A stretch of 64,000 nt of DNA from Mucilaginibacter rubeus. GTDB taxonomy: Bacteria; Bacteroidota; Bacteroidia; Sphingobacteriales; Sphingobacteriaceae. This document shows, one piece after another, positions 24,474-33,080 of the stretch. The notes under the pieces are model-generated. The model searched no databases. It was not told where the DNA came from and was given only the letters and a program-made list of their open reading frames with translations. Position 1 is the stretch's first letter; each line of letters starts with the position of its first letter. Where the stretch lies: assembly GCF_014643835.1 (NCBI RefSeq), contig NZ_BMKD01000001.1:1-64000 (forward strand), read 5' to 3'. The position numbers and the translations under genes were made by a program.

Positions 24474-24899
24474 ATGGATAGAAGAGAATTTGTAAGGCAG
24501 TCATGCTCATTATGCCTTGCTGCTGGTGCCGGTATGCTGGTGGGCTCCTTATCGGGCTGTGCTACCTTGCCTGTTTATAAAGCAGCAGTAGCCAATAACA
24601 CCGTAACTGTACCCGAAACGTTGTTCGGCACAACCAATTTTCAATTGATCCAGCCCAAAAACCAGTATTACAATATCGGTTTAAAAAAAGAGGCTAACGG
24701 CACTTATACCGCTTTGCTGTTAAAATGTACCCATGCCGATAACCAGCTTACTCCTGTTGGTAATAACGGTTACAAGTGCGATTTGCATGGCAGCACTTTT
24801 AATAACGAAGGCCAGGTAACTGCGGGTCCTGCTGAGCGTCCGCTTAAGAAATACACAACAGAAGTACTATCGAATCAAATTATAATTCATTTAACTTAA
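24474..24899 (+). CDS. Rieske [2Fe-2S] lipoprotein
   Basis: 141 residues. The N-terminus has a Tat-like twin-arginine motif (RREFVRQ) and lipobox LSGC with Cys29, so the protein should be exported folded and anchored. The Rieske ligands are C85-T-H87 and C102-x-x-H105. Rieske lipoproteins of this kind transfer single electrons outside the inner membrane. It lies 11 bases after the porin and 9 before imelysin, clearly in an operon. Confidence 0.9.
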   Translation: MDRREFVRQSCSLCLAAGAGMLVGSLSGCATLPVYKAAVANNTVTVPETLFGTTNFQLIQPKNQYYNIGLKKEANGTYTALLLKCTHADNQLTPVGNNGYKCDLHGSTFNNEGQVTAGPAERPLKKYTTEVLSNQIIIHLT

Positions 24900-24908
24900 T
24901 CTTTTACC

Positions 24909-25979
24909 ATGAAAAACACTTTACTTGGCCTGTCATGCATAGCTGCTGTTGCCCTTAGCAGCTGCGGAAAAGACAAAACATCAGTTCAAAACACAACGGT
25001 TGATGAGCAGGAAGTAATAAACCAGTTTGTTAATGTTGTAGGTAATCCTAACTATGTTGATATTCAGGCAAAGGCAACTTTGTTAAATACATCAATAACT
25101 ACGTTTTTAACAACGCCCACTGATGCTAATTTGACTGCTGCCCGTACAGCCTGGAAAAATACCCGTCAACCATGGGAACAGGCTGAAGGCTTTTTGTTTG
25201 GTCCGGTTGAGGACGATAATTATGACCCAACTATGGACAGCTGGCCTTTGAACAGGACTGACGTTGACGCTTTAATAGGAAGTTCAGATGTTATAACATT
25301 GTCTTATGTAGATGGGCTGGATGGTTTCTCAAAAGGCTTCCATGGCATTGAGTATATTATTTTTGGCCCGGGTGGTACAAGAAAAGCCGCCGATATCACA
25401 GCCCGCCAAAAAGATTATCTGAAGTTTACTTCTCAAAGTTTATTAAATACTACTACTGCGCTTATGAATAGCTGGGCAGCTTCGGGTGATAACTATGCAG
25501 CCAAAATCACTACAGCCGGAAATGGAAGTACAGCCTTTAAAACGCGCAAAGAACTGTTTACTACCATTGCTACTCAAATGGCCGCCATTTGTGAAGAAGT
25601 GGGTACAGGTAAAATGGCCGAGCCCTTCACCGAAAGGGATTCGACTAAAGATGAGTCATCATACTCGCATAATACCACTACCGATTTCATAAATAATATA
25701 CAAGGCGTACTTAATGTATATACTGCCACTTATAATGGTGCCAAAGGCACAACAAGCTTAAGCGCTTTGGTTGCTTCAAAAAACCTGGCTTTAGATACTA
25801 AGATCAAAACACAAATACAAACTGCACTATCAGCGATGGCTTTGATAACCCCAACTTTTGAAAAAGCTATTTATGATAACCGTGACAAAATTTCAAATAG
25901 CCAAACTGCCCTGGCAACCCTGCAAGCCACACTTGAAGGCGATTTGGTCACTTTTATACAAACTAATATTAAGGACTAA
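24909..25979 (+). CDS. imelysin-family lipoprotein
   Basis: 356 residues, lipobox LSSC near residue 19. The imelysin/M75 signature HxxE is present as HGIEYIIFG (H145, E148), preceded by the AWKNTRQPWEQAEGFLFGPV stretch typical of the fold (given here only as landmark). Imelysins of the IrpA/EfeO group bind iron or function in iron uptake and are often paired with di-haem oxidoreductases, exactly as here. Proteolysis is doubtful despite the M75 name. Confidence 0.92.
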   Translation: MKNTLLGLSCIAAVALSSCGKDKTSVQNTTVDEQEVINQFVNVVGNPNYVDIQAKATLLNTSITTFLTTPTDANLTAARTAWKNTRQPWEQAEGFLFGPVEDDNYDPTMDSWPLNRTDVDALIGSSDVITLSYVDGLDGFSKGFHGIEYIIFGPGGTRKAADITARQKDYLKFTSQSLLNTTTALMNSWAASGDNYAAKITTAGNGSTAFKTRKELFTTIATQMAAICEEVGTGKMAEPFTERDSTKDESSYSHNTTTDFINNIQGVLNVYTATYNGAKGTTSLSALVASKNLALDTKIKTQIQTALSAMALITPTFEKAIYDNRDKISNSQTALATLQATLEGDLVTFIQTNIKD

Positions 25980-25987
25980 TTTTTAAA

Positions 25988-27361
25988 GTGAAGAAATTAA
26001 GCGTAATAGGCGCGTTGGTGCTTTTGGTGTTGCTGCTGGCAAAATGCCAGAAAGCAGCCCAGTTCCCTGCAGATAAATATGACGAGCGTTTATCAGGAGG
26101 CGATGCCACTGTGTTTGATATTACCTCGCACTCGTTTGGCAATATGTTTCCCGGACTTTCGGGCTATGATGCAGAGGTTCACGGCTTAGGTGATGCAGCA
26201 TTCAGCAAGATCTTTGTTACTGCGCCTGCACCTATTAACCCGGGGTTAGGAACTATTTTCAATAACAATTCCTGCATTTCGTGCCACCATAATGATGGGA
26301 TCGGCCTGCCAACTGCCGGCGAATCAAATTCGTCGCTGTTAATGCGGATCAGCATTCCCGGTACTGACGAACATGGTGGACCGCTTGCCGCGCCGGGTTA
26401 CGGTTTACAATTGCAGGATAAAGCCGTTTTTGGAAAAACGCCTGAGTGTAAGGTTAATATTACATACAACGATGTGACATATAACTTTCCTGATGGCGAA
26501 GCGTATGCCTTACGTACGCCTACTTATACACTAAGTAATTTGTATACGGCTCTGTCGGCCGGATATATGTTGTCACCGCGCCTGGCACCGCCAATGTATG
26601 GTTTAGGATTGCTGGAAGCAATACCTGAAAGTACCATTGTTGCCATGGCCGATCCTAACGATGCCAACGGCGATGGCATAAAGGGGCATGCAAACTATGT
26701 TTGGGATGTGGCAACGCAATCGCGCAAATTAGGCCGTTTTGGATGGAAAGCCAATACTGCATCTATACTTACCCAGGTAGCAGCTGCTTATAACCAGGAT
26801 ATTGGTATCACTAATAAGATATTCCCGGTTGAAAACTCTTTTGGCCAGGTGCAGTATGATAACTTGAAGGATGATCCGGAATTGGCAGATAGTACACTAA
26901 ATGCCGTGAGGTTTTATGTGGCTACGCTTGCAGTGCCGGCGCGTCGTGATGTTACGGATGCTACTAATAAAAGGGGGGAGCTGTTATTTAAACAAGGGAA
27001 ATGTGAAAGCTGTCATCGCCAAACCCTTACAACCGGGGTAAATGTAGCTTTTAAACCTTTGTCAAACCAGGTTATCCATCCTTATACCGACATGCTGGTG
27101 CATGACATGGGCACTGGCCTTGCCGATAACCGCCCCGACTTTTTAGCCGGAGGGCAGGAGTGGCGTACAGCTCCGCTTTGGGGCCTGGGATTGTTTGAAA
27201 AGGTCAATTATCCGGGCTATTACCTTCATGATGGCCGTGCACGGAGTATTACCGAAGCCATTATGTGGCATGGCGGTGAAGCGGAATCATCAAAAGTTTT
27301 CTTCAGTACGTTATCTAAAGTTGATAGGGACGCGATGCTAAGCTTTTTAAAGAGCTTATAA
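25988..27361 (+). CDS. di-haem c-type cytochrome, DUF1111 'thiol oxidoreductase' family
   Basis: 457 residues starting at GTG. An N-terminal lipobox (LLAKC, Cys20) predicts a lipid anchor. Two CxxCH haem-attachment sites are present, CISCH (96-100) and CESCH (339-343). The second is followed by the DMGTGLADNRPD and HDGRARSITEAI regions typical of the imelysin-associated peroxidase-like family. The haems need the Ccm system encoded around this operon. The likely role is periplasmic electron transfer coupled to metal uptake. Confidence 0.92.
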   Translation: MKKLSVIGALVLLVLLLAKCQKAAQFPADKYDERLSGGDATVFDITSHSFGNMFPGLSGYDAEVHGLGDAAFSKIFVTAPAPINPGLGTIFNNNSCISCHHNDGIGLPTAGESNSSLLMRISIPGTDEHGGPLAAPGYGLQLQDKAVFGKTPECKVNITYNDVTYNFPDGEAYALRTPTYTLSNLYTALSAGYMLSPRLAPPMYGLGLLEAIPESTIVAMADPNDANGDGIKGHANYVWDVATQSRKLGRFGWKANTASILTQVAAAYNQDIGITNKIFPVENSFGQVQYDNLKDDPELADSTLNAVRFYVATLAVPARRDVTDATNKRGELLFKQGKCESCHRQTLTTGVNVAFKPLSNQVIHPYTDMLVHDMGTGLADNRPDFLAGGQEWRTAPLWGLGLFEKVNYPGYYLHDGRARSITEAIMWHGGEAESSKVFFSTLSKVDRDAMLSFLKSL

Positions 27362-27437
27362 TTTATTTCCTGATGAAATTGAAAGCGATATGGAGTAATT
27401 CATGCCGCTTTTTTGTTTGATAAAGCCCTATTTAAAT

Positions 27438-27531
27438 CCATGTCATTGCGAGTGCAGCGTGGCAATCGCATGCTATACAGGGCGGACATGCTTCCGTGCG
27501 GTTGCCACGCTGCGCTCGCGAAATGACATGG
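27438..27531. repeat. long hairpin repeat, TGTCATTGCGAG type
   Basis: The left arm (27438-27470) and right arm (27498-27531) are near-complementary: CCATGTCATTGCGAG...GTGGCAATCGC against GCGGTTGCCAC...GAAATGACATGG. A run of T follows. A related shorter element lies at 32454-32544. Strings of this wording recur in many Bacteroidota genomes. It may terminate the di-haem cytochrome operon. Confidence 0.85.
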
Positions 27532-27600
27532 TTTTTGTTTGTTTTTCCATGCAGCTTTTATCTTCCCAACACCTGTGGTTAAAAACAATCGCAATAAAAG

Positions 27601-27640
27601 TTCTATAAATTCTCTAATTCAATAAATTCGAGTTCAGACA
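27601..27640. repeat. AATTC-rich word repeat, copy 1
   Basis: Reiterated AAATTC/TAATTC words ending in AAATTCGAGTTCAGACA. A cognate stretch ending AAATTCGGGGTCAGACA is at 62408-62450. Confidence 0.55.
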
Positions 27641-27736
27641 AACCCACCGCAACAAAAATTATACACCGGCAATTCATTAACCGTTCATAAAAAATGCGTT
27701 TTTTAGCAGATTGAAAAAATATCCTAATTTTATTTA

Positions 27737-28921
27737 ATGCGTTTTTATTGGTTTTTGCTTATCGCGTTTATATGTCCGCTCATAGTTTCGGCACAAACCG
27801 GTACTATTACAGGTAAGGTAGTGCGGGCTGATACCAAAAGCCCGGTAGCCAATGCCAGCGTGTTTTTAAACAATGCCACTTATGGCACTTCCACTGCCGA
27901 GGATGGGACCTTTACTTTGGCTGGTGTTAAGCCAGGCCAATACCAGCTGGTGGTTACCGGAGTAAGTATTGAAGAATATTCCACAACTGTATTAGTTGGT
28001 AAAGAGCCTGCAAAGCTAAATATCGAGGTTAATCAAAAAGTGCTGATGCTGCGCGAAGTAGTGATCAGCAGCAGCGCCGACTGGAAAAAGAATTACGAAC
28101 TGTTCCGCAAGGAATTTGTTGGCGATACCGAAAACGGCAAGGAGTGTAAAGTTACCAACCCACATATTTTAAATATTATCTACCACAGGGGAAAGCAGCA
28201 GTTGGAAGCCTCTGGCGATGAGTTTTTGGTGGTAGAGAACCTGGCCTTAGGCTATCGTACCAAATTTTTGCTCAAAAACTTTTTGTATGATGCTATTGAG
28301 CATACCATATCCTATTCGGGAAGTGCGCTTTTTGAAAACCTGCCCGGCAGTGCAGCACAAAAGAAACTCTGGAAGCAGAAACGCGAACAAGCCTATTACG
28401 GATCGGCCCAGCATTTTTACCGTTCGCTTTATAAAGGAACGTTAAAACAAGAAGGGTTTGAAGCGCATGATTTTACAAGGCAAATTAATCCCGAACGCCC
28501 TGAAGAAGCTGTGTTGATGCAAAAGATGAAAAAATACCGGGAAGGCCCGCGCGATTCGGCCATGCGTTATTATAACCTGTCGAAGATGACCAAATGGTAC
28601 CGGGAAAACCTCGCTAAGCTGCCTTACCAGGAGTTTGAGATTTTGCGTAAAACACCACAGGATGGCATTTATGCACTTACCTTTCCGCATTTTTTATATG
28701 TAGTATATACGAAACGCGAAGAGACTACCGAGTTTAAGGACGTTTATCATCCGTTGGATATGCCCAATTATGAAACCAGTATCATGACCAAATATTCGGG
28801 CTATATTGCATTTGATATGAATGGCATTGTGGTATCAAGCCCGAGCCCGCTTTATGAGGGCTCATGGTCGAAGGCTAAGCTTGGCGATCTGCTGCCGGTT
28901 GATTATGAGCCGGGGGATTGA
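27737..28921 (+). CDS. CarboxypepD_reg-like domain protein
   Basis: 394 residues with a signal peptide (cleavage near VSAQT). Residues about 22-105 form a carboxypeptidase-regulatory-like domain (GTITGKVVRADTKSP, then ANASVFLNNATYGTSTAEDG), the beta-sandwich common at the N-terminus of Bacteroidota TonB-dependent receptors and surface proteins. The remaining 280 residues are a soluble domain I do not recognise, rich in aromatic and basic residues. It is monocistronic. Function unknown; periplasmic or outer-membrane location is inferred. Confidence 0.8.
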   Translation: MRFYWFLLIAFICPLIVSAQTGTITGKVVRADTKSPVANASVFLNNATYGTSTAEDGTFTLAGVKPGQYQLVVTGVSIEEYSTTVLVGKEPAKLNIEVNQKVLMLREVVISSSADWKKNYELFRKEFVGDTENGKECKVTNPHILNIIYHRGKQQLEASGDEFLVVENLALGYRTKFLLKNFLYDAIEHTISYSGSALFENLPGSAAQKKLWKQKREQAYYGSAQHFYRSLYKGTLKQEGFEAHDFTRQINPERPEEAVLMQKMKKYREGPRDSAMRYYNLSKMTKWYRENLAKLPYQEFEILRKTPQDGIYALTFPHFLYVVYTKREETTEFKDVYHPLDMPNYETSIMTKYSGYIAFDMNGIVVSSPSPLYEGSWSKAKLGDLLPVDYEPGD

Positions 28922-28953
28922 TTAATTTCAGGAAGACTTTGCTTATTTCGAAT

Positions 28954-28961
28954 TATATTTG
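28954..28961 (+). promoter_or_regulatory. -7 promoter element
   Basis: Exact TAnnTTTG match (TATATTTG), 39 bases before the ATG at 29001. No ideally spaced -33 TTG is visible. Confidence 0.4.
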
Positions 28962-29000
28962 CCGCCACCATCGCAGATATAATTCTTGTTACCATCCTTT

Positions 29001-29711
29001 ATGAAATATATAAGCTATTTAGTGTTAGCTGTTGTTTTTGTTGCGCAGGGAGTTTCAGCACAACAAATAGTATTTAAAGACCAAAATTTAAAATCGGCTT
29101 TACTTAAAAGAGGCTATGATTTTAATAAAAACGGCGAAATAGAAGTATCCGAAATTGACACTGTGGCGAATTTAAACATTGCCAAAAGTGATATTAGGCT
29201 GTTAGATGATTTAAAATATTTTAAAAGTTTAGAAAGGGTTTATGCAATGTCTAACCAGATTGCGAACCTGGATGTGTTTTTTGACAATAATACGATTAAG
29301 GAAATTTATATCGGAGGCAATGTTCTCGGAAAAAAGTTGACGCTAAAGAATCTCAGAAATTTGACCGTTTTGGCGGCGGCCCATAATGACTTGGAAACAG
29401 TCGAATTAAATGGCACTGATAGCATCAGGCAACTTTATTTACAGAGCAATGCGTTTAAAAACATCAAATTGGAAAACCTGACTAATCTCAGCGTATTAGA
29501 ATTAATAGATAATAAGGCGTTAAAGACTATTGACATCAGACTAAACGTTGCTCTCACTTACATTGGACTGCTTTCAACGGCTGTATCCCAATTAGATATT
29601 TCCAATAACAAATTGCTGTCAACGTTTTATGTAAGTAATACTGTGAAAGTAATAAAGAGTGCCGGTCAGGAGAATTTTAAGTCCGCACCAGTTATAAGAG
29701 AGATTCACTAA
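29001..29711 (+). CDS. secreted leucine-rich-repeat protein with EF-hand-like loop
   Basis: 236 residues from the ATG at 29001; a TTG five codons upstream is less likely. Signal peptide ends near VSAQQ. An EF-hand-like calcium loop (DFNKNGEIEVSE) follows. The remainder consists of irregular leucine-rich repeats of about 20-22 residues (LTVLAAAHNDLETVEL, LSVLELIDNKALKTI). The gene is AT-rich compared with its neighbours. Probably a secreted or surface protein in protein-protein contacts; partner unknown. Confidence 0.78.
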   Translation: MKYISYLVLAVVFVAQGVSAQQIVFKDQNLKSALLKRGYDFNKNGEIEVSEIDTVANLNIAKSDIRLLDDLKYFKSLERVYAMSNQIANLDVFFDNNTIKEIYIGGNVLGKKLTLKNLRNLTVLAAAHNDLETVELNGTDSIRQLYLQSNAFKNIKLENLTNLSVLELIDNKALKTIDIRLNVALTYIGLLSTAVSQLDISNNKLLSTFYVSNTVKVIKSAGQENFKSAPVIREIH

Positions 29712-29771
29712 AATGTGTAATACTTTATGTTTGCCTAAACTTAGTGTCGAATCAATGAGCAAATAATTAGT

Positions 29772-29779
29772 TACATTTG
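29772..29779 (+). promoter_or_regulatory. -7 promoter element of ccmC
   Basis: Exact TAnnTTTG match (TACATTTG), 14 bases before the ccmC ATG. Confidence 0.55.
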
Positions 29780-29793
29780 CCTGCATAAATCAT

Positions 29794-30468
29794 ATGAAGT
29801 TTATTTATCAAACATGGTGGAAGGTTGCGGCTGTTTTGCTGGTGCTGTCTACCTTTTACACCGGCCTGGTTTTCAAAGCGCCGAGACTGCCAATTATTCA
29901 CGAAACCATCCGTAATTTGTATTTTCACGTACCCATGTGGATGGGCATGCTGACTGTTTTTGTGGTATCGGTTTATTTTAGTATCAAATACCTGCAAACG
30001 GGTAAAGAAGAGCACGACCTTGCCGCCGTTGAGAGTGTTAATACCGGCTTGCTGTTTTACACCTTGGGCCTTTTAACCGGTATGCTGTGGGCAAAATTTA
30101 CCTGGGGCGAATTTTGGAGCGGCGACCCCAAACAAAATAGTGCGGCCATTGCATTTTTGTTGTACTGTGCTTACCTGGTGCTCCGTAACTCTATTGATGA
30201 GGAGCAGAAGCGGGCCAAGATTTCGGCCATCTACAATATCTTCGCTTTCCCCATCATGATTGTGCTGATATTTGTTTTGCCCCGCATGACAGATTCATTA
30301 CACCCCGGCAGCGGCGGTAACCCTGCATTTGGTAAATACGACCTTGATAACGGTATGAAGATAGCCTTTTACCCGGCTATGGCAGGCTGGAGTTTTATTG
30401 CCCTTTGGATAGCAACTATCCGTTACCGCATCCGTTTAATTGAGAATAAGAAGAACGCTATAAATTAA
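29794..30468 (+). CDS. ccmC: haem transporter/chaperone CcmC (CcsA/CcmC family)
   Basis: 224 residues with six predicted membrane helices. The tryptophan-rich haem-binding loop appears as WGEFWSGDPKQNS, in which the second Trp of the classical WWD motif is Gly. Conserved His residues flank it (HVPMWMG, then DSLHPG). CcmC loads haem onto CcmE. The gene is followed after 1 base by ccmD. Confidence 0.9.
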   Translation: MKFIYQTWWKVAAVLLVLSTFYTGLVFKAPRLPIIHETIRNLYFHVPMWMGMLTVFVVSVYFSIKYLQTGKEEHDLAAVESVNTGLLFYTLGLLTGMLWAKFTWGEFWSGDPKQNSAAIAFLLYCAYLVLRNSIDEEQKRAKISAIYNIFAFPIMIVLIFVLPRMTDSLHPGSGGNPAFGKYDLDNGMKIAFYPAMAGWSFIALWIATIRYRIRLIENKKNAIN

Positions 30469-30469
30469 G

Positions 30470-30679
30470 ATGAAGAAATTAACGCTTTTATTGCTACTGC
30501 TTACGTTTTGTACCGCTGTTTTTGCACAACCAGGGCAGCAGGTTGAAATGGCCGATGCCCTGCGCCAATCGGGAAAAATTTACGTGGTTGTAGCAACTAT
30601 TTCCATAATTTTTGTTGGACTGGCTATTTACCTGTTTACTATAGACCGCAGATTAAAAAAAGTCGAAAACGAAAAGTAG
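30470..30679 (+). CDS. ccmD: CcmD-family protein
   Basis: 69 residues. A cleavable signal peptide (to VFAQP) precedes one membrane helix (about 37-56) and a basic tail (DRRLKKVENEK). Classical proteobacterial CcmD has one helix and no signal peptide, so this is the longer Bacteroidota form. CcmD helps release holo-CcmE from CcmABC. The assignment rests on position next to ccmC and on topology. Confidence 0.8.
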   Translation: MKKLTLLLLLLTFCTAVFAQPGQQVEMADALRQSGKIYVVVATISIIFVGLAIYLFTIDRRLKKVENEK

Positions 30680-30687
30680 TTCAAATA

Positions 30688-30712
30688 ATATGTTTAAACA
30701 ATTTAAACATAT
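30688..30712. terminator. AT-rich perfect hairpin after ccmD
   Basis: ATATGTTTAAA (30688-30698) and its exact reverse complement (30702-30712) surround a 3-base loop, 8 bases after the ccmD stop. No T tract follows, so it may be a mRNA-stabilising 3' hairpin or a weak terminator. Confidence 0.5.
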
Positions 30713-30831
30713 CATTCGTAACGGTGTTGACTGGTGTATAGGGCACACTAACTAAGAAATATTTGCAATATTGATAAAAATTGTACCAAATTTGCTCACT
30801 TTTTTAAGAGATTAATATTTATACAATAGTT

Positions 30832-32268
30832 ATGGCTACGAATATTTTGATTGCCGACCAGGAAACACACTTCTTCAGCGACGTGTGCAAAAACTTCGAT
30901 CATGCTGCCCAATTCACCAAACACGATGCAGGCCTGCTTGATCAAATTAAATCATGTAACAGTGTTTACCGCTTCCGTTTCCCCATTCGCAAGGGTAACA
31001 GTTTTGAGGTAATTGACGCCTGGCGTGTGGAGCACTCGCACCACCAGTCGCCAACCAAAGGAGGTATCCGCTACAGCGAAATGGTGAATGAGGATGAGGT
31101 AATGGCCCTCGCCGCGCTCATGACTTACAAATGCGCCATTGTTAACGTTCCGTTTGGCGGCGCCAAAGGCGGTATCAAAATAAACCCTAAAAACTACACC
31201 GTAAGCGAGCTGGAAAACATCACCCGCCGTTATACCGTTGAGTTAATCAAAAAGAACTTTATTGGCCCAAGCATTGACGTGCCGGCACCTGACTATGGAT
31301 CGGGCGAGCGCGAAATGAGCTGGATTGCCGATACTTATGCTACCATGAACCCCGGTCAGCTGGATGCTATGGGCGCTGTAACCGGTAAGCCTATCGCGCT
31401 GCATGGTATCGCGGGCAGGAGGGAAGCTACCGGCCGTGGTGTGGCCATCGCCACCCGCGAGTGCGTAAGCGTTGGCGAGGATATGCAAAGGATTGGCCTG
31501 TTGCCGGGTTTATCGGGCAAAAGGGTAATTGTGCAGGGCCTTGGTAATGTAGGTTACTATTCGGCTAAGTTTTTATCCGAAATGGGGGCAATAATAGTCG
31601 GCTTATGCGAATTTGAAGGCGCTATTTATAACGAGAACGGTTTAGATATCGAGGCTGTATTCCAGCACCGTAAGGCAACAGGTTCTATTTTAGGATATGC
31701 TGCCGCGATACAGGAATTTACCAATACCATGGAAGGCCTTGAGCAGCCATGTGATATCCTGGTACCGGCAGCTCTTGAAAACCAGATCACCGAAGCAAAC
31801 ATCCGCAACATACAAGCTAAGATCATTGTTGAAGGCGCTAACGGCCCAACATCGCCAGAGGCTGAAGCGATATTTTATGCTAATGGCGGGATGATTGTAC
31901 CTGACATGTTTGCCAACGCCGGTGGTGTAACAGTATCCTATTTCGAATGGTTGAAAAACCTGAGCCACGTAGCATTCGGCAGGATGAACCGCAGGTTTGA
32001 AGAAAACTCGAATCTTAACCTGGTAAATATGGTTGAAGGTATCACCGGTGTAGCTTTAACTTCGGTGCAGCGTTCTACCATTATTAAAGGCGCATCAGAA
32101 CTTGAACTCGTAAATTCGGGACTGGAAGATACCATGATCCGCTCATACCACGAGATCAGGGAAATTTACAAAAGCAACCCTGAGATTGGCACCCTGCGTA
32201 ATGCAGCCATGGTTGGTGCTATCAATAAAATAGCAGTATCGTACCAAAATTTAGGGATCTGGCCATAA
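30832..32268 (+). CDS. Glu/Leu/Phe/Val dehydrogenase family, likely glutamate dehydrogenase
   Basis: 478 residues. N-terminal substrate domain with [17 protein letters not shown] and the catalytic lysine motif PFGGAKGG (K112). The Rossmann domain carries the [13 protein letters not shown] nucleotide loop. [13 protein letters not shown] and [10 protein letters not shown] follow. The family interconverts glutamate and 2-oxoglutarate with NAD(P). It interrupts the ccm gene series between ccmD and ccmE and ends at a strong terminator. Cofactor preference cannot be told from sequence reading alone. Confidence 0.93.
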   Translation: MATNILIADQETHFFSDVCKNFDHAAQFTKHDAGLLDQIKSCNSVYRFRFPIRKGNSFEVIDAWRVEHSHHQSPTKGGIRYSEMVNEDEVMALAALMTYKCAIVNVPFGGAKGGIKINPKNYTVSELENITRRYTVELIKKNFIGPSIDVPAPDYGSGEREMSWIADTYATMNPGQLDAMGAVTGKPIALHGIAGRREATGRGVAIATRECVSVGEDMQRIGLLPGLSGKRVIVQGLGNVGYYSAKFLSEMGAIIVGLCEFEGAIYNENGLDIEAVFQHRKATGSILGYAAAIQEFTNTMEGLEQPCDILVPAALENQITEANIRNIQAKIIVEGANGPTSPEAEAIFYANGGMIVPDMFANAGGVTVSYFEWLKNLSHVAFGRMNRRFEENSNLNLVNMVEGITGVALTSVQRSTIIKGASELELVNSGLEDTMIRSYHEIREIYKSNPEIGTLRNAAMVGAINKIAVSYQNLGIWP

Positions 32269-32296
32269 TTAAGGATTTAATAGTTTTAATATATAG

Positions 32297-32330
32297 CGAG
32301 GTGGGTTTGAAAAAGCCCACCTCGTTTTTT
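32297..32330 (+). terminator. rho-independent terminator of the dehydrogenase gene
   Basis: A 9-bp stem (CGAGGTGGG, 32297-32305, with CCCACCTCG, 32316-32324) is followed by six T. It is a textbook terminator 28 bases after the stop. Confidence 0.92.
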
Positions 32331-32340
32331 GTTTTTAATT

Positions 32341-32435
32341 ATGCCGCGATAGGGGTCGCAGCGGATACCGGCCACTGAGCGTAAAGCCTGCAGGCGTATG
32401 AGCGTAGAGCCCGGGCCGAAGGCATCGCAAATAAA
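32341..32435. other. GC-rich structured block, unknown
   Basis: Distinctly GC-rich for an intergenic region and with near-direct repeats (GAGCGTAAAGC and GAGCGTAGAGC), a CCTGCAGG palindrome, and complementary ends (GATACCGGCC against GGGCCGAAGGC). It is unlike any coding frame. It could be a dispersed repeat or a structured RNA. Confidence 0.45.
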
Positions 32436-32453
32436 ACACTATAATAAATAACC

Positions 32454-32544
32454 GTCATTAAGGAACGAAGCAATCCCCGACTTTACAGAGCAGCCATGTA
32501 AATGTCCTTGTATAGTTCGCGATTGCTTCGTTCCTCGCAATGAC
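32454..32544. repeat. hairpin repeat, GTCATTGCGAGGAACGAAGC type
   Basis: The left arm 32454-32475 (GTCATTAAGGAACGAAGCAA...) and right arm 32521-32544 (GATTGCTTCGTTCCTCGCAA...) are reverse complements except for a 2-base gap. It shares wording with 27438-27531. Confidence 0.85.
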
Positions 32545-32621
32545 GCTGATTTGCATTCAATCAAGAATGATTCTAAATAATACATATGTCTTGTAATAAA
32601 CATTATTCGCTGCACGTTTTG

Positions 32622-32629
32622 TATTTTTG
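32622..32629 (+). promoter_or_regulatory. -7 promoter element of ccmE
   Basis: Exact TAnnTTTG match (TATTTTTG), 31 bases before the ccmE ATG. It indicates a promoter for ccmEF separate from the dehydrogenase gene. Confidence 0.5.
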
Positions 32630-32660
32630 CAAATCGTTATTTTAATAATATAAACCGCGG

Positions 32661-33071
32661 ATGAAAAAAAGTGCAATTTTTGGTCTTGTTGTTATCGCTA
32701 TAGCCATAGCGGTTATCATTAGTGTTTATTCAAGCTCAAGCACCTATGCTACCTTTGCCGAAGCGCAGCAAACCAGCAGTGAACTGCATGTAATAGGCCA
32801 TTTCAGCAAGGGAAAGGAAATGGTTTATGACGCTACTAAGGATGCCAATTATTTTTCATTTTATATGAAAGATAATAAAGGCGAAGAGCGTAAAGTTGTT
32901 TTTACCGGTACCAAACCGGAAGATTTTGAGCGTTCGGAGCAATTGGTACTTACCGGCCAGATGGTTGGCAGCGAGTTTCATGCCTCAAAGATCCTGATGA
33001 AATGTCCATCCAAATACACCCAGGATAAGTTAGAAGTTACAGAAGCGAAGGCTAAACAAGCCAGCATTTAA
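32661..33071 (+). CDS. ccmE: haem chaperone CcmE, CxxxY type
   Basis: 136 residues. N-terminal membrane anchor (about 5-25), then an OB-fold periplasmic domain (ELHVIGHFSKGKEM, VVFTGTKPEDFERSEQLVLTG with the usual spacing). The haem-binding loop reads KCPSKY: Cys115 replaces the classical His of HxxxY, and Tyr119 is kept. CxxxY CcmE proteins are known from the variant 'System I*' of some archaea and sulfate reducers, where the Cys binds haem. ccmF starts 9 bases later. Confidence 0.93.
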   Translation: MKKSAIFGLVVIAIAIAVIISVYSSSSTYATFAEAQQTSSELHVIGHFSKGKEMVYDATKDANYFSFYMKDNKGEERKVVFTGTKPEDFERSEQLVLTGQMVGSEFHASKILMKCPSKYTQDKLEVTEAKAKQASI

Positions 33072-33080
33072 TCATTTTTG

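Larger units (their letters stand above)
27362..27736. other. 375-base intergenic region
   Basis: Contains the hairpin repeat at 27438-27531 and an AATTC-rich word repeat at 27601-27640. No coding signal or exact TAnnTTTG element is seen; short open frames inside fall within the repeat. Confidence 0.7.
32269..32660. other. 392-base intergenic region
   Basis: Holds, in order, a terminator (32297-32330), a GC-rich block of unknown nature (32341-32435), a hairpin repeat (32454-32544) and a -7 element for ccmE (32622-32629). No coding signal. Confidence 0.75.

Noticed and set aside
27400-27608. Short open frames on both strands downstream of the di-haem cytochrome gene
   Set aside because: They read through the hairpin repeat and have no start signal or family.
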